64,000 bases of DNA from Diaphorobacter limosus (lineage in GTDB: Bacteria; Pseudomonadota; Gammaproteobacteria; Burkholderiales; Burkholderiaceae_C), in contig NZ_CP136921.1 in NCBI RefSeq assembly GCF_033100095.1, positions 218,501 to 282,500 on the forward strand, written 5' to 3'. The notes under the pieces are model-generated. The model saw nothing but the letters and a program-made list of their open reading frames with translations, did no database searches and had not been told where the DNA came from. This document shows, one piece after another, positions 1 through 9,193 of the stretch (positions are counted from its first letter, which is position 1; each line of letters begins with the position of its first letter). Position numbers and translations under genes: made by a program.

Positions 1-626
1 CCATCCTCGTGGCCACGCATTCGCGCTACGTGGTGGACCTGAACCGCCCGCCCGACGGCACCAGCCTCTACCCCGGCCAGAGCGTGACCGGCCTGTGCCC
101 CGTCGATACCTTCGACGACCGGCCGCTGTACGCCAATCCCGCCGATCTGCCCGATGAGGCCGAGGTCGCCGCGCGCCGCGCCGCCTACTGGGCGCCCTAC
201 CACGCCCAGCTGCGCGCCGAGTTGGAGCGCCTGCGCGCCGCGCACGGCGTGGCCGTGCTCTGGGACGCGCACTCCATCCGCTCGGTGCTGCCGCGCTTCT
301 TCGTGGGCCGGCTGCCCGACCTGAACCTGGGCACGGGCGACGGCATCAGCTGCGACCCGGCCCTGGCCCAGACCCTGCTGGGCGAGGCCCGCGCCGCCAC
401 GGCTTACACCGCCGTGCTCAACGGCCGCTTCAAGGGCGGCCACATCACGCGCCACTATGGCGCGCCCGCGCGCAACATCCACGCCGTGCAGCTGGAGATG
501 ACGCAGTGCAGCTACATGCAGGAGGCACTGCCGTTTGACTACCTGCCCGAGGTGGCGGCCTGCGTGCTGCCGCACCTGCGCCGCATGGTCTATGCGGCCT
601 TGGCCTTCGCCCGGTCGCGGCAGTAG
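1..626 (+). CDS. hutG: N-formylglutamate amidohydrolase (deformylase), 5' end outside window
   Basis: This would hydrolyse N-formyl-L-glutamate to glutamate and formate, the last step of one histidine degradation route. The frame is open to the window edge, so the N-terminus is missing; the GTG at base 9 is an internal valine. About 207 of the usual 260-270 residues remain. Visible family features are an early THSRYVVDLNR stretch, LWDAHSIRS, and a late NGRFKGGHITRHYG segment followed by QLEMTQ. These match the FGase family (HutG type). The rest of a hut operon would lie upstream and cannot be checked. Function is inferred from family resemblance. Confidence 0.88.
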   Translation, partial: ILVATHSRYVVDLNRPPDGTSLYPGQSVTGLCPVDTFDDRPLYANPADLPDEAEVAARRAAYWAPYHAQLRAELERLRAAHGVAVLWDAHSIRSVLPRFFVGRLPDLNLGTGDGISCDPALAQTLLGEARAATAYTAVLNGRFKGGHITRHYGAPARNIHAVQLEMTQCSYMQEALPFDYLPEVAACVLPHLRRMVYAALAFARSRQ

Positions 627-657
627 CGGCAGTAGCGGTAGTGGGGCTGGTTCGGAT

Positions 658-1533
658 TCAGCCCTGGGGCAGCGCCGCGCAGCAGTGGGCCGGCAGCTCC
701 AGCCAGCGCACGGCCGCGGCCTGCAGTGCGCCCAGCTGGCCCGTGGTGTAGAGGCTGATGCGTCCCGGCGCGGCCAGCTCGCCGTCCGCCGCCTGCTCGG
801 GCGCCAGCGCGGCGGCCTGGGTCAGGATGCGGCGCGTCTGCCGCGCCACGGCGGCGCCGGTGTCCAGGATCTGTACGTCCGGGCCCACCAGCGCGCGCAA
901 CACATCCTTGGCGAACACATAGTGCGTGCAGCCCAGCACCAGCGTGTCGATGTCGCCGGTTTTCAGGCCAAACGGGCCTAAAGCGCCCGTGTATTGTGCG
1001 CAAAGCGCTCTTATTTTTGCTGCAGATTCGAGCGCCGGCAGGGGCTCCTCGGTGCTCTGCTCTATGGCCCGTGCCAGGCCGTCGCAGGCCTGCACGGCAA
1101 AGCGCGTGTGCGCCGAATGCTGCTCGCGCAGGCGCTCAAAGCGCGCGCTGCCAACCGTGCCGCGCGTGGCCAGCACACCTACATGGTGCGTCTGGCTGCG
1201 CGCGGCGGCGGGCTTGAGCGCCGGCTCCACGCCAATCGCCGGCAGATCCGGCAGGCTGGCGCGCAGCCGCTCCACCGCCGCCGCCGTGGCCGTGTTGCAG
1301 GCCACCACCAGGGCCTTGATGTCGTGCCGCTGCAGCAGCCACCGGGCAATGGCCAGCGTGCGCTCTTGCACAAAGGCCTCGCCCTTCTCATCGCCATAGG
1401 GCGCGTTGCCGCTGTCGGCCAGGTAGATGAAGTCCTCGTGCGGCAGCTCGTGGCGCAGGGCCTGCAGCACGCTCAGGCCGCCTATGCCGCTGTCGAATAC
1501 GCCTATGGGACGGGCGGCGGGGGGCGATGTCAT
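658..1533 (-). CDS. murI: Glutamate racemase
   Basis: Interconverts L- and D-glutamate in the cytoplasm, supplying D-Glu for peptidoglycan. The protein is 291 residues from the ATG at 1533; a longer open frame upstream has no family content. The N-terminal GVFDSGIGG motif is at residues 11-19. The two catalytic cysteines are visible: Cys79 in VACNTA and Cys202 in LGCTHY. It is convergent with hutG (31 bp between stops) and divergent from the DnaJ-type gene. Length and motifs are normal for MurI. Confidence 0.95.
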   Translation of the reverse strand: MTSPPAARPIGVFDSGIGGLSVLQALRHELPHEDFIYLADSGNAPYGDEKGEAFVQERTLAIARWLLQRHDIKALVVACNTATAAAVERLRASLPDLPAIGVEPALKPAAARSQTHHVGVLATRGTVGSARFERLREQHSAHTRFAVQACDGLARAIEQSTEEPLPALESAAKIRALCAQYTGALGPFGLKTGDIDTLVLGCTHYVFAKDVLRALVGPDVQILDTGAAVARQTRRILTQAAALAPEQAADGELAAPGRISLYTTGQLGALQAAAVRWLELPAHCCAALPQG

Positions 1534-1705
1534 GGAAGGCGTGGGGAGGGTTGGTGTAGTCGGGCGCGCCTGCCGTCGCGGCGGCGGCGCGGGTGGCAAG
1601 TATGCCTGGGTGGGTGCCAGCCCAGTGCATCCAGCGTGAGAGGCGCGACGGCAAGCTGTGCCTGCTACCATGCTGCATCGCAGCAAATCTTGCGCAACGG
1701 AGATC

Positions 1706-2710
1706 ATGCACCTCGACGATTCTTACCACGAACTTGGTCTGGCACCGGGTTCCAGCGATGCCGAGGTGAAGGCCGCGTGGCGCCGCCTGTCAGCGCGCTG
1801 GCACCCGGATCGCAACGACAGCCCGCAGGCCCTGCAAAAGATGCAGCGTATCAATTGGGCACTGAAAGCGATCCGCCAGGCCCGGGCTGAGCCGGCGGCC
1901 GAAGCCGAGGATCCCGCCCCTGGTGCAGAGGAATTCACCGTCGAGCACTCCGTGAGCCTGACGCTTGAGGATGTGGTGAGCGGCTGCGTCAGGGAAGTGC
2001 GGGGCGAGGTGGTCGAAGACTGCGTCGAATGCGAAGGCAGTGGCCTGCAATTGCAGGCGACCGAGTGCAGCGAATGCAATGGCGCCGGCCACATCCGACA
2101 GCACCTCTGGTTCACCTGGGTATCGTCCACCGTCGAGTGCACCGCCTGCCAGGGGCAGGGGAAGACGCACCAAGCCTGCACCGCCTGCGGGGCCAGCGGG
2201 AAGGCGCCGGCGACCAAATACCGCTGCCGGGTGCAGGTCGCGCCGGGTGCGCATGCGGGCGACCTGCTGAATGTCACGGCCAACGTGCAAGGCAGGCAGC
2301 GTCAGCACAGGCTGGCGCTGCGCGTGCGCGTGGAACTGCAGCCGCACGAGTTCTTCACGGCCGAAGCCGACGGAACCTTGAGGTGCGAGCTACCCGTCGA
2401 CGGTTTTGCATGGATGGCCAATCGCTGGATCGAGGTTCCAACCCCTCGCGGCCTGCAACAGATGAAGCTGCGACGAGGCTCCCTGAGCTATCGCATCAAA
2501 AATGCGGGCCTGCCTTGGACGAACACTGGAGAGGCTGCGGACTGCATCGTCACCGTCGCGCCGATGTTTCCGCAAGAATTCAGCCCGGAGCAGGAGGCAG
2601 CGATCGATCGGCTGGTGAGTAGCAACTCCGGGGCGGCAGGTACGTCGGCTGGCGACCAAATGGCGGCATGGACCCGGTTGGTGGATAGCTGGCAGGATCG
2701 GCGCAGGTGA
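1706..2710 (+). CDS. DnaJ-type co-chaperone with zinc-finger domain (short, non-canonical)
   Basis: A 334-residue J-domain protein that should stimulate an Hsp70 partner. The ATG at 1706 has GGAG five bases upstream. The J domain occupies about residues 5-62, with HPD at 33-35. It is followed directly by four CxxC pairs (106/109, 121/124, 145/148, 158/161), arranged as in the DnaJ zinc-binding domain, and then the C-terminal beta domains. Unlike housekeeping DnaJ (about 375 residues) there is no Gly/Phe-rich linker and the spacer is acidic and Ala/Pro-rich. No grpE or dnaK is adjacent. I read it as an accessory paralogue; client and Hsp70 partner are unknown. Confidence 0.8.
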   Translation: MHLDDSYHELGLAPGSSDAEVKAAWRRLSARWHPDRNDSPQALQKMQRINWALKAIRQARAEPAAEAEDPAPGAEEFTVEHSVSLTLEDVVSGCVREVRGEVVEDCVECEGSGLQLQATECSECNGAGHIRQHLWFTWVSSTVECTACQGQGKTHQACTACGASGKAPATKYRCRVQVAPGAHAGDLLNVTANVQGRQRQHRLALRVRVELQPHEFFTAEADGTLRCELPVDGFAWMANRWIEVPTPRGLQQMKLRRGSLSYRIKNAGLPWTNTGEAADCIVTVAPMFPQEFSPEQEAAIDRLVSSNSGAAGTSAGDQMAAWTRLVDSWQDRRR

Positions 2711-2882
2711 GACCCCTGACGGCCATCAGCATGATGGCCCGCTGCCCGCTTTTGGCCGGTAGAGCCCAGCCTCGGGTGTAACCGTGAGCCCCACCGGTGG
2801 TGGCCGCATCGCCGGATGCGGTTGTTCGCTTCACTTGAATAGGTCCTTCAGCCGGCACAGCCGCTGGGAATGTCTGCTTGCT

Positions 2883-2911
2883 TTCAAAAAAATAGCTTCT
2901 CGCGCTTATGG
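2883..2911. repeat. Degenerate Comamonadaceae-type dyad repeat
   Basis: An AT-rich AAAAATAGCTTCTCGCGCTTATG stretch matches the left half of the dispersed dyad element (best copy at 12351). It lies in the 266-bp gap between the DnaJ-type gene and the DUF938 gene. Nothing else in that gap could be recognised. Confidence 0.45.
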
Positions 2912-2976
2912 GGCGGGCGAATCAGGCCAATAACATCCAAGGTGTGTGCCACAGTGGCGGGGTTGCAGCAGCCAGC

Positions 2977-3624
2977 CTATGCGCCGGCCGGCGCCCCGCG
3001 GCGAAACACCAGCAGCCGGTTGTTGGCCGGCATGGCGTTGTCCGCCTCCAGCGCCAGGTCATGCTCTACGCCCAGCGCCACGATGTCCTCGAAATGGCGT
3101 ATACCGCTGCGCGCATCGCGCTGGCGCAGCCAGGCGTCAAACGCGCGGTTGCTGTCGCTGGTGAAGCTGCCGCCGTAGTTGAACGGGCCGTACAGCGCCA
3201 GCGCGCCGCCTGCGGGCAGGTGGGCGCCGGCCAAAGCGAACAACCGCTGCACCAGCGGCCAGGCGACGATGTGCGTGGTGTTGGCGCTGAAGACGGCGTC
3301 GAAGGCGCCGTCGGGCCAGGCGCTGCCTGCCAGGTCCAGCAGCAGCGGCGCGCGCAGGTTGGGCGCCGGGTGTGCGGCCTGCCAGGCGCGTATGCCGGGG
3401 TGGTTCTCGGCCAGGTCGCTGGTCTGCCAGACGAGGTGCGGCAGGCGCGGCGCAAAGTACACGCCGTGCTGGCCCGTGCCCGAGCCCACCTCCAGCACCT
3501 GGCGCCGGTCGGCAAAGGCCTGCTGCAGCACGGCGAGTATGGGGGCCTGGTTGTTCTCGCAGGCCTGGGAGAAGGGAAGGGAAGACGGCAGGTGGTCGGG
3601 GCGGGGTTCGGTCATGCCCCGCAT
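2977..3624 (-). CDS. DUF938 family SAM-dependent methyltransferase-like protein
   Basis: A 215-residue class I methyltransferase fold. Residues near 13-30 carry the family signature PFSQACENNQAPIL, followed by a glycine-rich SAM-binding motif VLEVGSGTGQHGVYFA and an acidic strand end (TSDLAEN). The length fits DUF938 proteins (about 200-220). The start is uncertain: ATG 3624 or ATG 3615, neither with a strong ribosome-binding site. The substrate is not known for this family. It is convergent with the DnaJ-type gene and ends upstream of the HpaI-type gene on the same strand, so co-transcription is possible. Confidence 0.8.
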   Translation of the reverse strand: MRGMTEPRPDHLPSSLPFSQACENNQAPILAVLQQAFADRRQVLEVGSGTGQHGVYFAPRLPHLVWQTSDLAENHPGIRAWQAAHPAPNLRAPLLLDLAGSAWPDGAFDAVFSANTTHIVAWPLVQRLFALAGAHLPAGGALALYGPFNYGGSFTSDSNRAFDAWLRQRDARSGIRHFEDIVALGVEHDLALEADNAMPANNRLLVFRRGAPAGA

Positions 3625-3651
3625 GATGCGGGATCTGCCATGGCCCCGCGT

Positions 3652-4458
3652 TCAATAGGCCGCGCTCGGGCCGCTTGCCGCAGGGGCTGCGCCCGCGCCG
3701 GCAAACTGGCCGCGCAGGCGGCGCGCGGCGTTCACGAACAGCAGCACATCCACGCCCACGGCGACAAAGGTGCAGCCCAGGTCGAGGTAGCGCTGGGCCA
3801 GCGTCGGGTCGGATGTCAGCGTGCCGGCCGCCTTGCCGCTGGCGATGATGGTCTTCATCGCGCCCGCTATGGCGGCCTGCACCTCGGGGTGGCCGGGGTT
3901 GCCGCGGTGGCCCATGGATGCGGCCAGGTCGGCCGGGCCTATGAAGATGCCGTGCACGCCGTCCACGGCGCAGATGGCTTCGAGGTTCTGCAGGGCCGTG
4001 GCGGTCTCGGCCTGCAGCAGCAGGCAGACTTCGTCATTGGCCACGTTCAGATAGTCGCTGCGGCTGCTCCACAGCGACGAGCGCCCCGTGGCACTGCCGA
4101 CGCCGCGCACGCCCTGCGGCGGGTAGCGCGTGGCGGCGGCGATGGCGCGGGCTTGGCTTGCCGTGTCCACCATGGGCACCAGCAGGGTCTTGGCGCCTAT
4201 GTCCAGCATCTGCTTGATGAGGGCCTGGCTGCCCTCGACCACGCGCACCACCGGATGCGCCGGGTAGGCGTTCACGGCCTGCAGGGCGGCCAAGGTGCTG
4301 CGCAGGTCGTTGGGCGCGTGCTCGCCGTCGATCAGCAGCCAGTCGTAGCCGCAGGTGGCGGCGGCCTCGGCCAGGTAGGGGTCGGCCATGGACAGCCACA
4401 GGCCGATCTGCGGGCGGCGTTCGGCCAGGGCGGTCTTGAAGGGGTTGTGTGCGGGCAT
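3652..4458 (-). CDS. hpaI: HpcH/HpaI family class II aldolase (4-hydroxy-2-oxoheptanedioate aldolase type)
   Basis: 268 residues. The family makes or cleaves 2-oxo acids through a divalent-metal-dependent retro-aldol, releasing pyruvate plus an aldehyde such as succinate semialdehyde. Visible family motifs are GLWLSMADP, YDWLLIDGEHAPND, a central QAETATALQNLEAI and the metal/pyruvate-site segment GIFIGPADLAASMG. It sits next to succinate-semialdehyde dehydrogenase on the same strand, which would oxidise the aldehyde product of an HpaI reaction. A homoprotocatechuate-type pathway is plausible, but no other hpa gene is present. Confidence 0.85.
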   Translation of the reverse strand: MPAHNPFKTALAERRPQIGLWLSMADPYLAEAAATCGYDWLLIDGEHAPNDLRSTLAALQAVNAYPAHPVVRVVEGSQALIKQMLDIGAKTLLVPMVDTASQARAIAAATRYPPQGVRGVGSATGRSSLWSSRSDYLNVANDEVCLLLQAETATALQNLEAICAVDGVHGIFIGPADLAASMGHRGNPGHPEVQAAIAGAMKTIIASGKAAGTLTSDPTLAQRYLDLGCTFVAVGVDVLLFVNAARRLRGQFAGAGAAPAASGPSAAY

Positions 4459-4546
4459 TGCTTGATCCTCAGTTGTCCATGGCGCCGCGCACTATCCGCG
4501 GCGCGTGAAACGGTCGCGACGCAGGCCGGCAGACGCCGCGCAAGGG

Positions 4547-4632
4547 CCGCCCCGCCGCGCTGGCGTCGTCCCCCTTCCCGCGGCGCGCAGCGATGCGAGA
4601 GAAGGGGGAAGCCGCGCAGCGGCTCAGGGGGT
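4547..4632. repeat. GC-rich dispersed palindromic repeat in the hpaI-gabD gap
   Basis: CCCCCTTCCCGCGG faces GAAGGGGGAAGCCGCG around an AGCGATGCGAGA loop, followed by CTCAGGGGG. It fills the 186-bp space between gabD and the aldolase gene. Its layout resembles the intergenic palindromes common in Burkholderiales, and it could act in mRNA processing or termination. Confidence 0.5.
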
Positions 4633-4644
4633 TGTGTTTCATCC

Positions 4645-6129
4645 TCAGTCCAACTGGCCTTGGCAGATGTACTTGGTGTGCAGGTAATCGTCCAGCCCGT
4701 GGGTGGAGCCCTCGCGGCCGTAGCCCGATTCCTTCACGCCGCCAAAGGGCGCGGCCTCGGCCGAGATGGCGCCCTCGTTGATGCCGACGATGCCGGATTC
4801 GAGCGCGTCGGCCACGCGCCAGATGCGGCGCACGTCCTGGCTGTAGAAGTAGGCGGCCAGGCCAAACGGCGTGTCGTTGGCGGCCTGCAGCGCCTCGTCC
4901 TCGCTGTCGAACATGGTCAGCGGTGCGACGGGGCCGAAGGTTTCCTCGCAGGCGCAGGCCATGCGGGCGTCGGCGCCGCTGAGCACGGTGGGGGCGTAGT
5001 AAGTGGCGCCGAGCTCGGGCAAACGCTTGCCGCCGGCAAGCACCTTGGCGCCCTTGGCCACGGCGTCCTGCACATGGCGCTCTATCTTCTCGACCGCGCG
5101 GTCGTTGATCATGGGGCCGATCTGCGAGGCCGGGTCGCTGGCGGGGCCGACTTTGAGCGCCGCCACGCGCGCGGCAAGTTTCTGCGCGAAGGTATCGAAC
5201 ACGCCGCGCTGCACGAACACGCGGTTCGGGCAGACGCAGGTCTGGCCGCCGTTCCTGAACTTGGCGGCCATCAGGCCGTCCACGGCGGCATCGACGTCGG
5301 CGTCGTCAAAGACGATGAAGGGGGCGTTGCCGCCCAGCTCCAGCGAGAGTTTTTTCAGCGTATCGGCGCTGCGCCGCGCCAAATGCTTGCCCACGGGGGT
5401 GGAGCCGGTAAAGGTGATCTTGCGCACGCGCGCGTCGTCGAGCCACACATCGACCACCTCGGGCGTCTTCTCGCGCGAGGCGGTGACGATGTTCAGCACG
5501 CCGGCGGGCACGCCCGCCTCCTGCGCCAGCAGCACCAGGGCGAGGGAGGTGAGCGGCGTGTCCTCGGCTGGCTTGCAGACCACGGTGCAGCCCGCGGCCA
5601 GGGCCGGAGCGATCTTGCGCGCGATCATGGCGGCGGGAAAGTTCCAGGGCGTGATGGCGGCCACGACGCCCACCGGTTCCCTGAGCGCGAACATGCGCCG
5701 GCCCGGCAGGGGCGCGGGGATGATCTCGCCATTCATGCGCGTGGCCTCTTCGCCAAACCATTCGATGTAGCTGGCGGCGTAGGCCACCTCGCCCTTGCCC
5801 TCGGCCAGGGGCTTGCCTTGCTCACGGCTGATGAGCTTGCCCAGGTCGTCCTGGTGCGCCAGCACCAGGTCGTTCCAGCGTTTGATGATGGCCGCGCGCT
5901 GTTTGGCCGGCACCTTGCGCCAGGCGGGGAAGGCGGCGTGGGCGGCGTCGAGCGCGGCGCGGGCCTCCAAAGCGCCCGAGTCGGGCACCTCGGTGATGGT
6001 GGCGCCCGTGGCCGGGTCGGTCACGGCCAGGCGGGCGGCGGGCGTGGCGCTCCACTGGCCGGCGATAAAGTTGGCGCTGCGGATGAGGTCGGGGCGGGTC
6101 AGGGTCAGAGGCATGGTGTTATCAGTCAA
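4645..6129 (-). CDS. gabD: NAD(P)-dependent succinate-semialdehyde dehydrogenase
   Basis: 494 residues, aldehyde dehydrogenase superfamily. It oxidises succinate semialdehyde to succinate. Visible elements are the cofactor-binding ITPWNFPAAM, the FTGSTPVGK motif, the general-base region LSLELGGNAPFIVFDDAD and the catalytic cysteine in NGGQTCVCPNRVFVQ. The C-terminal FGGVKESGYGREG and DDYLHTKYIC are typical of GabD. It lies upstream of hpaI on the same strand. Just beyond its 5' end sit a dyad repeat and the remnant of a UxaA-family gene. Confidence 0.94.
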   Translation of the reverse strand: MTDNTMPLTLTRPDLIRSANFIAGQWSATPAARLAVTDPATGATITEVPDSGALEARAALDAAHAAFPAWRKVPAKQRAAIIKRWNDLVLAHQDDLGKLISREQGKPLAEGKGEVAYAASYIEWFGEEATRMNGEIIPAPLPGRRMFALREPVGVVAAITPWNFPAAMIARKIAPALAAGCTVVCKPAEDTPLTSLALVLLAQEAGVPAGVLNIVTASREKTPEVVDVWLDDARVRKITFTGSTPVGKHLARRSADTLKKLSLELGGNAPFIVFDDADVDAAVDGLMAAKFRNGGQTCVCPNRVFVQRGVFDTFAQKLAARVAALKVGPASDPASQIGPMINDRAVEKIERHVQDAVAKGAKVLAGGKRLPELGATYYAPTVLSGADARMACACEETFGPVAPLTMFDSEDEALQAANDTPFGLAAYFYSQDVRRIWRVADALESGIVGINEGAISAEAAPFGGVKESGYGREGSTHGLDDYLHTKYICQGQLD

Positions 6130-6176
6130 ATTGGCTGCTAACGCTTGATGGATAAGCGCTTGAAGCTATGGTTTTA
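6126..6176. repeat. Comamonadaceae-type dyad repeat
   Basis: GCTGCTAACGCTTGATGGATAAGCGCTTGAAGCTATG contains the GCTTGATGGATAAGC core and the AGCTAT arm. It lies between gabD and the UxaA remnant, and its right end supplies the remnant's TAA stop codon. Confidence 0.75.
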
Positions 6177-6480
6177 GCTAACAATGCCCAGGTGCCAGGG
6201 CACGAACTCATTGTCTCCCAATCCCAGTTGTTCGCTCTTGGTGGGCTCGCCGCTGGCGTGGCGCAGGATCTGTTCAAAGATGCGCTGGCCCATCTCGGCC
6301 ACGCTGCACTCGCCATCGACTATCAGGCCGCAGTTGATGTCCATGTCCTCCGACAGGCGCTGGTACATGGCCGTGTTGCTGGCCAGCTTCATGGTGGGCG
6401 CGGGCTTGCTGCCGAACATGGAGCCGCGCCCGGTGGTAAAGCAGATCAGGTTGGCGCCGCTGGTGGAGTGCCTGCGGGAA
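6174..6480 (-). pseudogene. C-terminal remnant of a UxaA-family (altronate/galactarate-type) dehydratase
   Basis: About 100 codons at the 3' end of a sugar-acid dehydratase gene. The frame shows HSTSGANLICFTTGRGSMFG, then KPAPTMKL, SEDMDINCG and a HASGEPTKSEQLGLGD tail, all typical of the last part of UxaA/GarD proteins, which are usually about 400-500 residues. The N-terminal three quarters are absent. Upstream the frame runs into the patatin gene with no start codon for this product. It is best read as a deletion remnant. The whole gene would fit with neighbouring gabD and hpaI as acid-sugar catabolism genes. Confidence 0.75.
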
Positions 6481-6505
6481 GAGGCCAGGTTATTGGCGCA
6501 GTAGT

Positions 6506-7558
6506 TCAGCGCGGCTCGCAGGAGCCGTCCATGCCGGCCATATCGGCCAGCTTCTGCAGGCGCGAGCGCTGGTCCAGGCAGGCCTGGCGCGCGGCCTCGG
6601 AGGCCTTTTGCTGCGCCAGGCGCGTGGCCTGTGCGCGCTCGGCCTGCAGCTGCGCAATGCGTTCGCGGATCTGCGCCATGGCGGCCAGGGCGGCCTTCTC
6701 GCCTTCGGCGATGGCCTGGGTGCGCTGGTTGAAGTCCACCGGGCCCATGTCCAGCACCTGCGGGCGTATCACCACGTCGGCGCGTGCCAGCTCGGCCTGG
6801 CCGAGCTTCTGGCCCATGATGGCGATCGACTGGTTCAGCGCGCCCAGCATGTGCTCGGGCGTCTTGCCGCGCGCCTTGTTGGAGATGTCCACGGCGATCA
6901 CCATGTCCGCGCCCAGCTGGCGCGCCGCATCCACCGGCACGGGGCTGACCACGCCGCCATCGACGAAGTGGTATTTGCCAATGCTGACCGGCTGGAAAAC
7001 GCCCGGCACGCTGCTGGAGGCGCGCACGGCCTGACCGGTGTTGCCGCGCGCAAACAGGGTGCGCTCGCCGTCCTCCAGCCGCGTGGCCACGGCCACGAAG
7101 GGCTTGGCGAGCTGCTCCAGGCTCTTGCGGCGCACCTGTTCGTTCACGTAGTCCTCCAGCTTCTGGCCCTGCACCAGCCCGCCCGAGGACAGCTGCAGGT
7201 CGCGCACCTTGGACTCGTCCAGCGCCACGGCCTTGTCCTGCAGCTCAAACGCGTTCATGCCGCTGGCGTACAGCGCGCCCACCACGCTGCCGGCGCTGGT
7301 GCCGGCCACCACCGCCGGCGCCAGGCCGTTGGCCTCCAGCATCTTGATCACGCCGACATGGGCAAAGCCCTTGGCCGCGCCGCCGCCCAGCGCGATGCCG
7401 ATCTTGATGGGGGCGGGCGGGGCGGTGGCCGTGGCCTGCGGCGTGATCGTGGGCTGGCTCGGCGTGGTGTTGCTGCATGCGGCCAGTCCGGCCAGGCCGA
7501 TGGCGGCCAGTGGGCGCCAGACAGCATGCCGGCGCATGCCAGAAAATCCTGCATTCAT
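6506..7558 (-). CDS. Patatin-like phospholipase, RssA/YchK type, lipoprotein
   Basis: 350 residues from ATG 7558. A lipoprotein-type signal ends at LAGLAACSN. The patatin domain follows: oxyanion-hole GGGAAKGFAHVG, nucleophile Ser in GTSAGSVVGA, and the dyad Asp in VDGGVVSPVPV. It should hydrolyse lipid acyl esters at the envelope. The C-terminal 70 residues are Ala/Gln/Glu-rich and probably helical. It is oriented with its 3' end against the truncated UxaA remnant, and may have arrived with the deletion there. The substrate is unknown. Confidence 0.88.
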   Translation of the reverse strand: MNAGFSGMRRHAVWRPLAAIGLAGLAACSNTTPSQPTITPQATATAPPAPIKIGIALGGGAAKGFAHVGVIKMLEANGLAPAVVAGTSAGSVVGALYASGMNAFELQDKAVALDESKVRDLQLSSGGLVQGQKLEDYVNEQVRRKSLEQLAKPFVAVATRLEDGERTLFARGNTGQAVRASSSVPGVFQPVSIGKYHFVDGGVVSPVPVDAARQLGADMVIAVDISNKARGKTPEHMLGALNQSIAIMGQKLGQAELARADVVIRPQVLDMGPVDFNQRTQAIAEGEKAALAAMAQIRERIAQLQAERAQATRLAQQKASEAARQACLDQRSRLQKLADMAGMDGSCEPR

Positions 7559-7630
7559 AGGGGCGGGGAGTATAGGGCGGGTGATTCTCGGCCTCGTCGG
7601 CAATGCTGTTCTGGTGCGAAGAGATCAGGG

Positions 7631-7683
7631 CAAAAATGGCCGTTTGCGCTTATCTGGCAAGCGCTGATAGCTATTAAATTGAA
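7631..7683. repeat. Comamonadaceae-type dyad repeat
   Basis: CAAAAATGGCCGTTTGCGCT, then TATCTGGCAAGCGC and TGATAGCTATTAAATT, in the 172-bp gap between gor and the patatin gene. Confidence 0.75.
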
Positions 7684-7730
7684 AGTGGCTTGATGGTGCT
7701 TGCCATGCCGGGCACCGCGCGCTGCGCCGC

Positions 7731-9080
7731 TCAGCGCATGGTCACGAATTCCTCGGCCGCCGTCGGGTGGATGGCTACGGTGTCGTCCAGGTCGCGCTTG
7801 GTTGCGCCCATCTTGAGTGCCACCGCAAAGCCCTGCAGGATCTCGTCCATGCCATGGCCTATGCCGTGGATGCCGACGATGCGCTCCTCGGGGCCGGCGC
7901 AGACCAGCTTCATGCGCGCGCTCTGGCGGTGCCGGGTCACGGCCGTGTACATGGCCGTGAACGCCGCCTGGTAGACCTTGACCTGGGCGTCGCCAAAGCG
8001 CTCGCGGGCCTGGGGCTCGGTCAGTCCCACCGTGCCTATGGGTGGATGGCTGAAGACCACGCTGGGGATGTTCTCGTAGTCCAGAAACTCGTCCGGCCGG
8101 TTGTTGAACAGGCGCTCGGACAGGCGCCGGCCCGCGGCCACGGCCACGGGCGTGAGCTCGATGCGGCCGGTGATGTCGCCCACGGCGTAGATGCCGCCGA
8201 CATTGGTGTTCTGGAACTTGTCGACCTGTATGTACCCGCCTTCGTCCAGCGCCACGCCCGCGGCCTCCAGGCCCAGGCCCGAGGTGTCGGGCCTGCGGCC
8301 TATGGCCCAGACGATGCAGTCCACGTTGTGGCTGCGGCCATCCTCCAGCCGCAGGCACAGGCTGCCGTCGGCATTGCGCGTGACGGACTGGGGCGTGGCA
8401 TGGCGGTGCAGCGTCGGGCCCTCGGCCTCCATGACCTGCATCAGCGTCTCGCCCAGCATGGGATCGAAATGGCGCAGCGCCGATGCGCGGCGCAGAAACA
8501 AATGGGTCTGCGAGCCCAACGCGTGGAGCACGCCCGCCAGTTCCACGGCGATGTAGCCGGCGCCCACGACGGCGGTGCGCGCGGGCAGGGTGGGCAGGGC
8601 GAAGAAGCCGTCGGAGTCCATGCCCAGCTCGGCGCCCGGTATCGCTGGCCATGTGGGACGGGTGCCGGTGGCGATCAGGATATGGTCGGCGCTCAGGCGC
8701 CGGCCCTCGACCTCGATGGTGCGCGCGTCCACGAAGCGGCCGAAGCCACGGATCACATCCACCTTGTTGCGTTGCAGGCCACTGTCGTAGGACTCGTGGA
8801 TGCGCGCGATGTAGGCGCTGCGGCTCTCGATCAGGCGCTGCCAGTCGAAGCGGTTCACGCGGGTGTCATAGCCATAGTCGGGGCCGTAGCGGTGTATGGC
8901 TTCGGCGATCTGGGCCGCATGCCACATGACCTTCTTGGGCACGCAGCCGACATTGACGCAGGTGCCGCCGATCTCATGGGCCTCGATCAGCGCGCACCGG
9001 CGCCCGTACATGGCGGCGCGGTTGGCCGATGCGATGCCGCCGCTGCCGCCGCCGATGACGATGTAGTCGTAGTGCTTCAT
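7731..9080 (-). CDS. gor: Glutathione-disulfide reductase
   Basis: 449 residues from ATG 9080. Reduces oxidised glutathione with NADPH via FAD. The N-terminal FAD-binding motif [14 protein letters not shown] is followed by the redox-active disulfide [13 protein letters not shown]. The NAD(P)-binding motif [12 protein letters not shown] appears mid-protein, then AVGDITGR, and the C-terminal [10 protein letters not shown] carries the catalytic His. Length is normal for Gor (about 450). It lies downstream of the ttuC/dmlA-type gene on the same strand with a 113-bp gap. Confidence 0.93.
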   Translation of the reverse strand: MKHYDYIVIGGGSGGIASANRAAMYGRRCALIEAHEIGGTCVNVGCVPKKVMWHAAQIAEAIHRYGPDYGYDTRVNRFDWQRLIESRSAYIARIHESYDSGLQRNKVDVIRGFGRFVDARTIEVEGRRLSADHILIATGTRPTWPAIPGAELGMDSDGFFALPTLPARTAVVGAGYIAVELAGVLHALGSQTHLFLRRASALRHFDPMLGETLMQVMEAEGPTLHRHATPQSVTRNADGSLCLRLEDGRSHNVDCIVWAIGRRPDTSGLGLEAAGVALDEGGYIQVDKFQNTNVGGIYAVGDITGRIELTPVAVAAGRRLSERLFNNRPDEFLDYENIPSVVFSHPPIGTVGLTEPQARERFGDAQVKVYQAAFTAMYTAVTRHRQSARMKLVCAGPEERIVGIHGIGHGMDEILQGFAVALKMGATKRDLDDTVAIHPTAAEEFVTMR

Positions 9081-9193
9081 CCCGGACTCCTGCTGTTTGG
9101 CTGTCTTGCAACGGGGCCATTTTGCCCTGTCCTGCAAGCAGGGGGCCGAGCAGGGGCAATGCCGGCGCCGGCGCCGGCTGGCGGCGGTGGGCG

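Noticed and set aside
2908..6141. 1077-codon open frame on the plus strand
   Set aside because: It runs antisense across the DUF938, hpaI and gabD genes, has no family motifs, and its His/Arg/Gly-rich composition is typical of shadow frames in GC-rich DNA.
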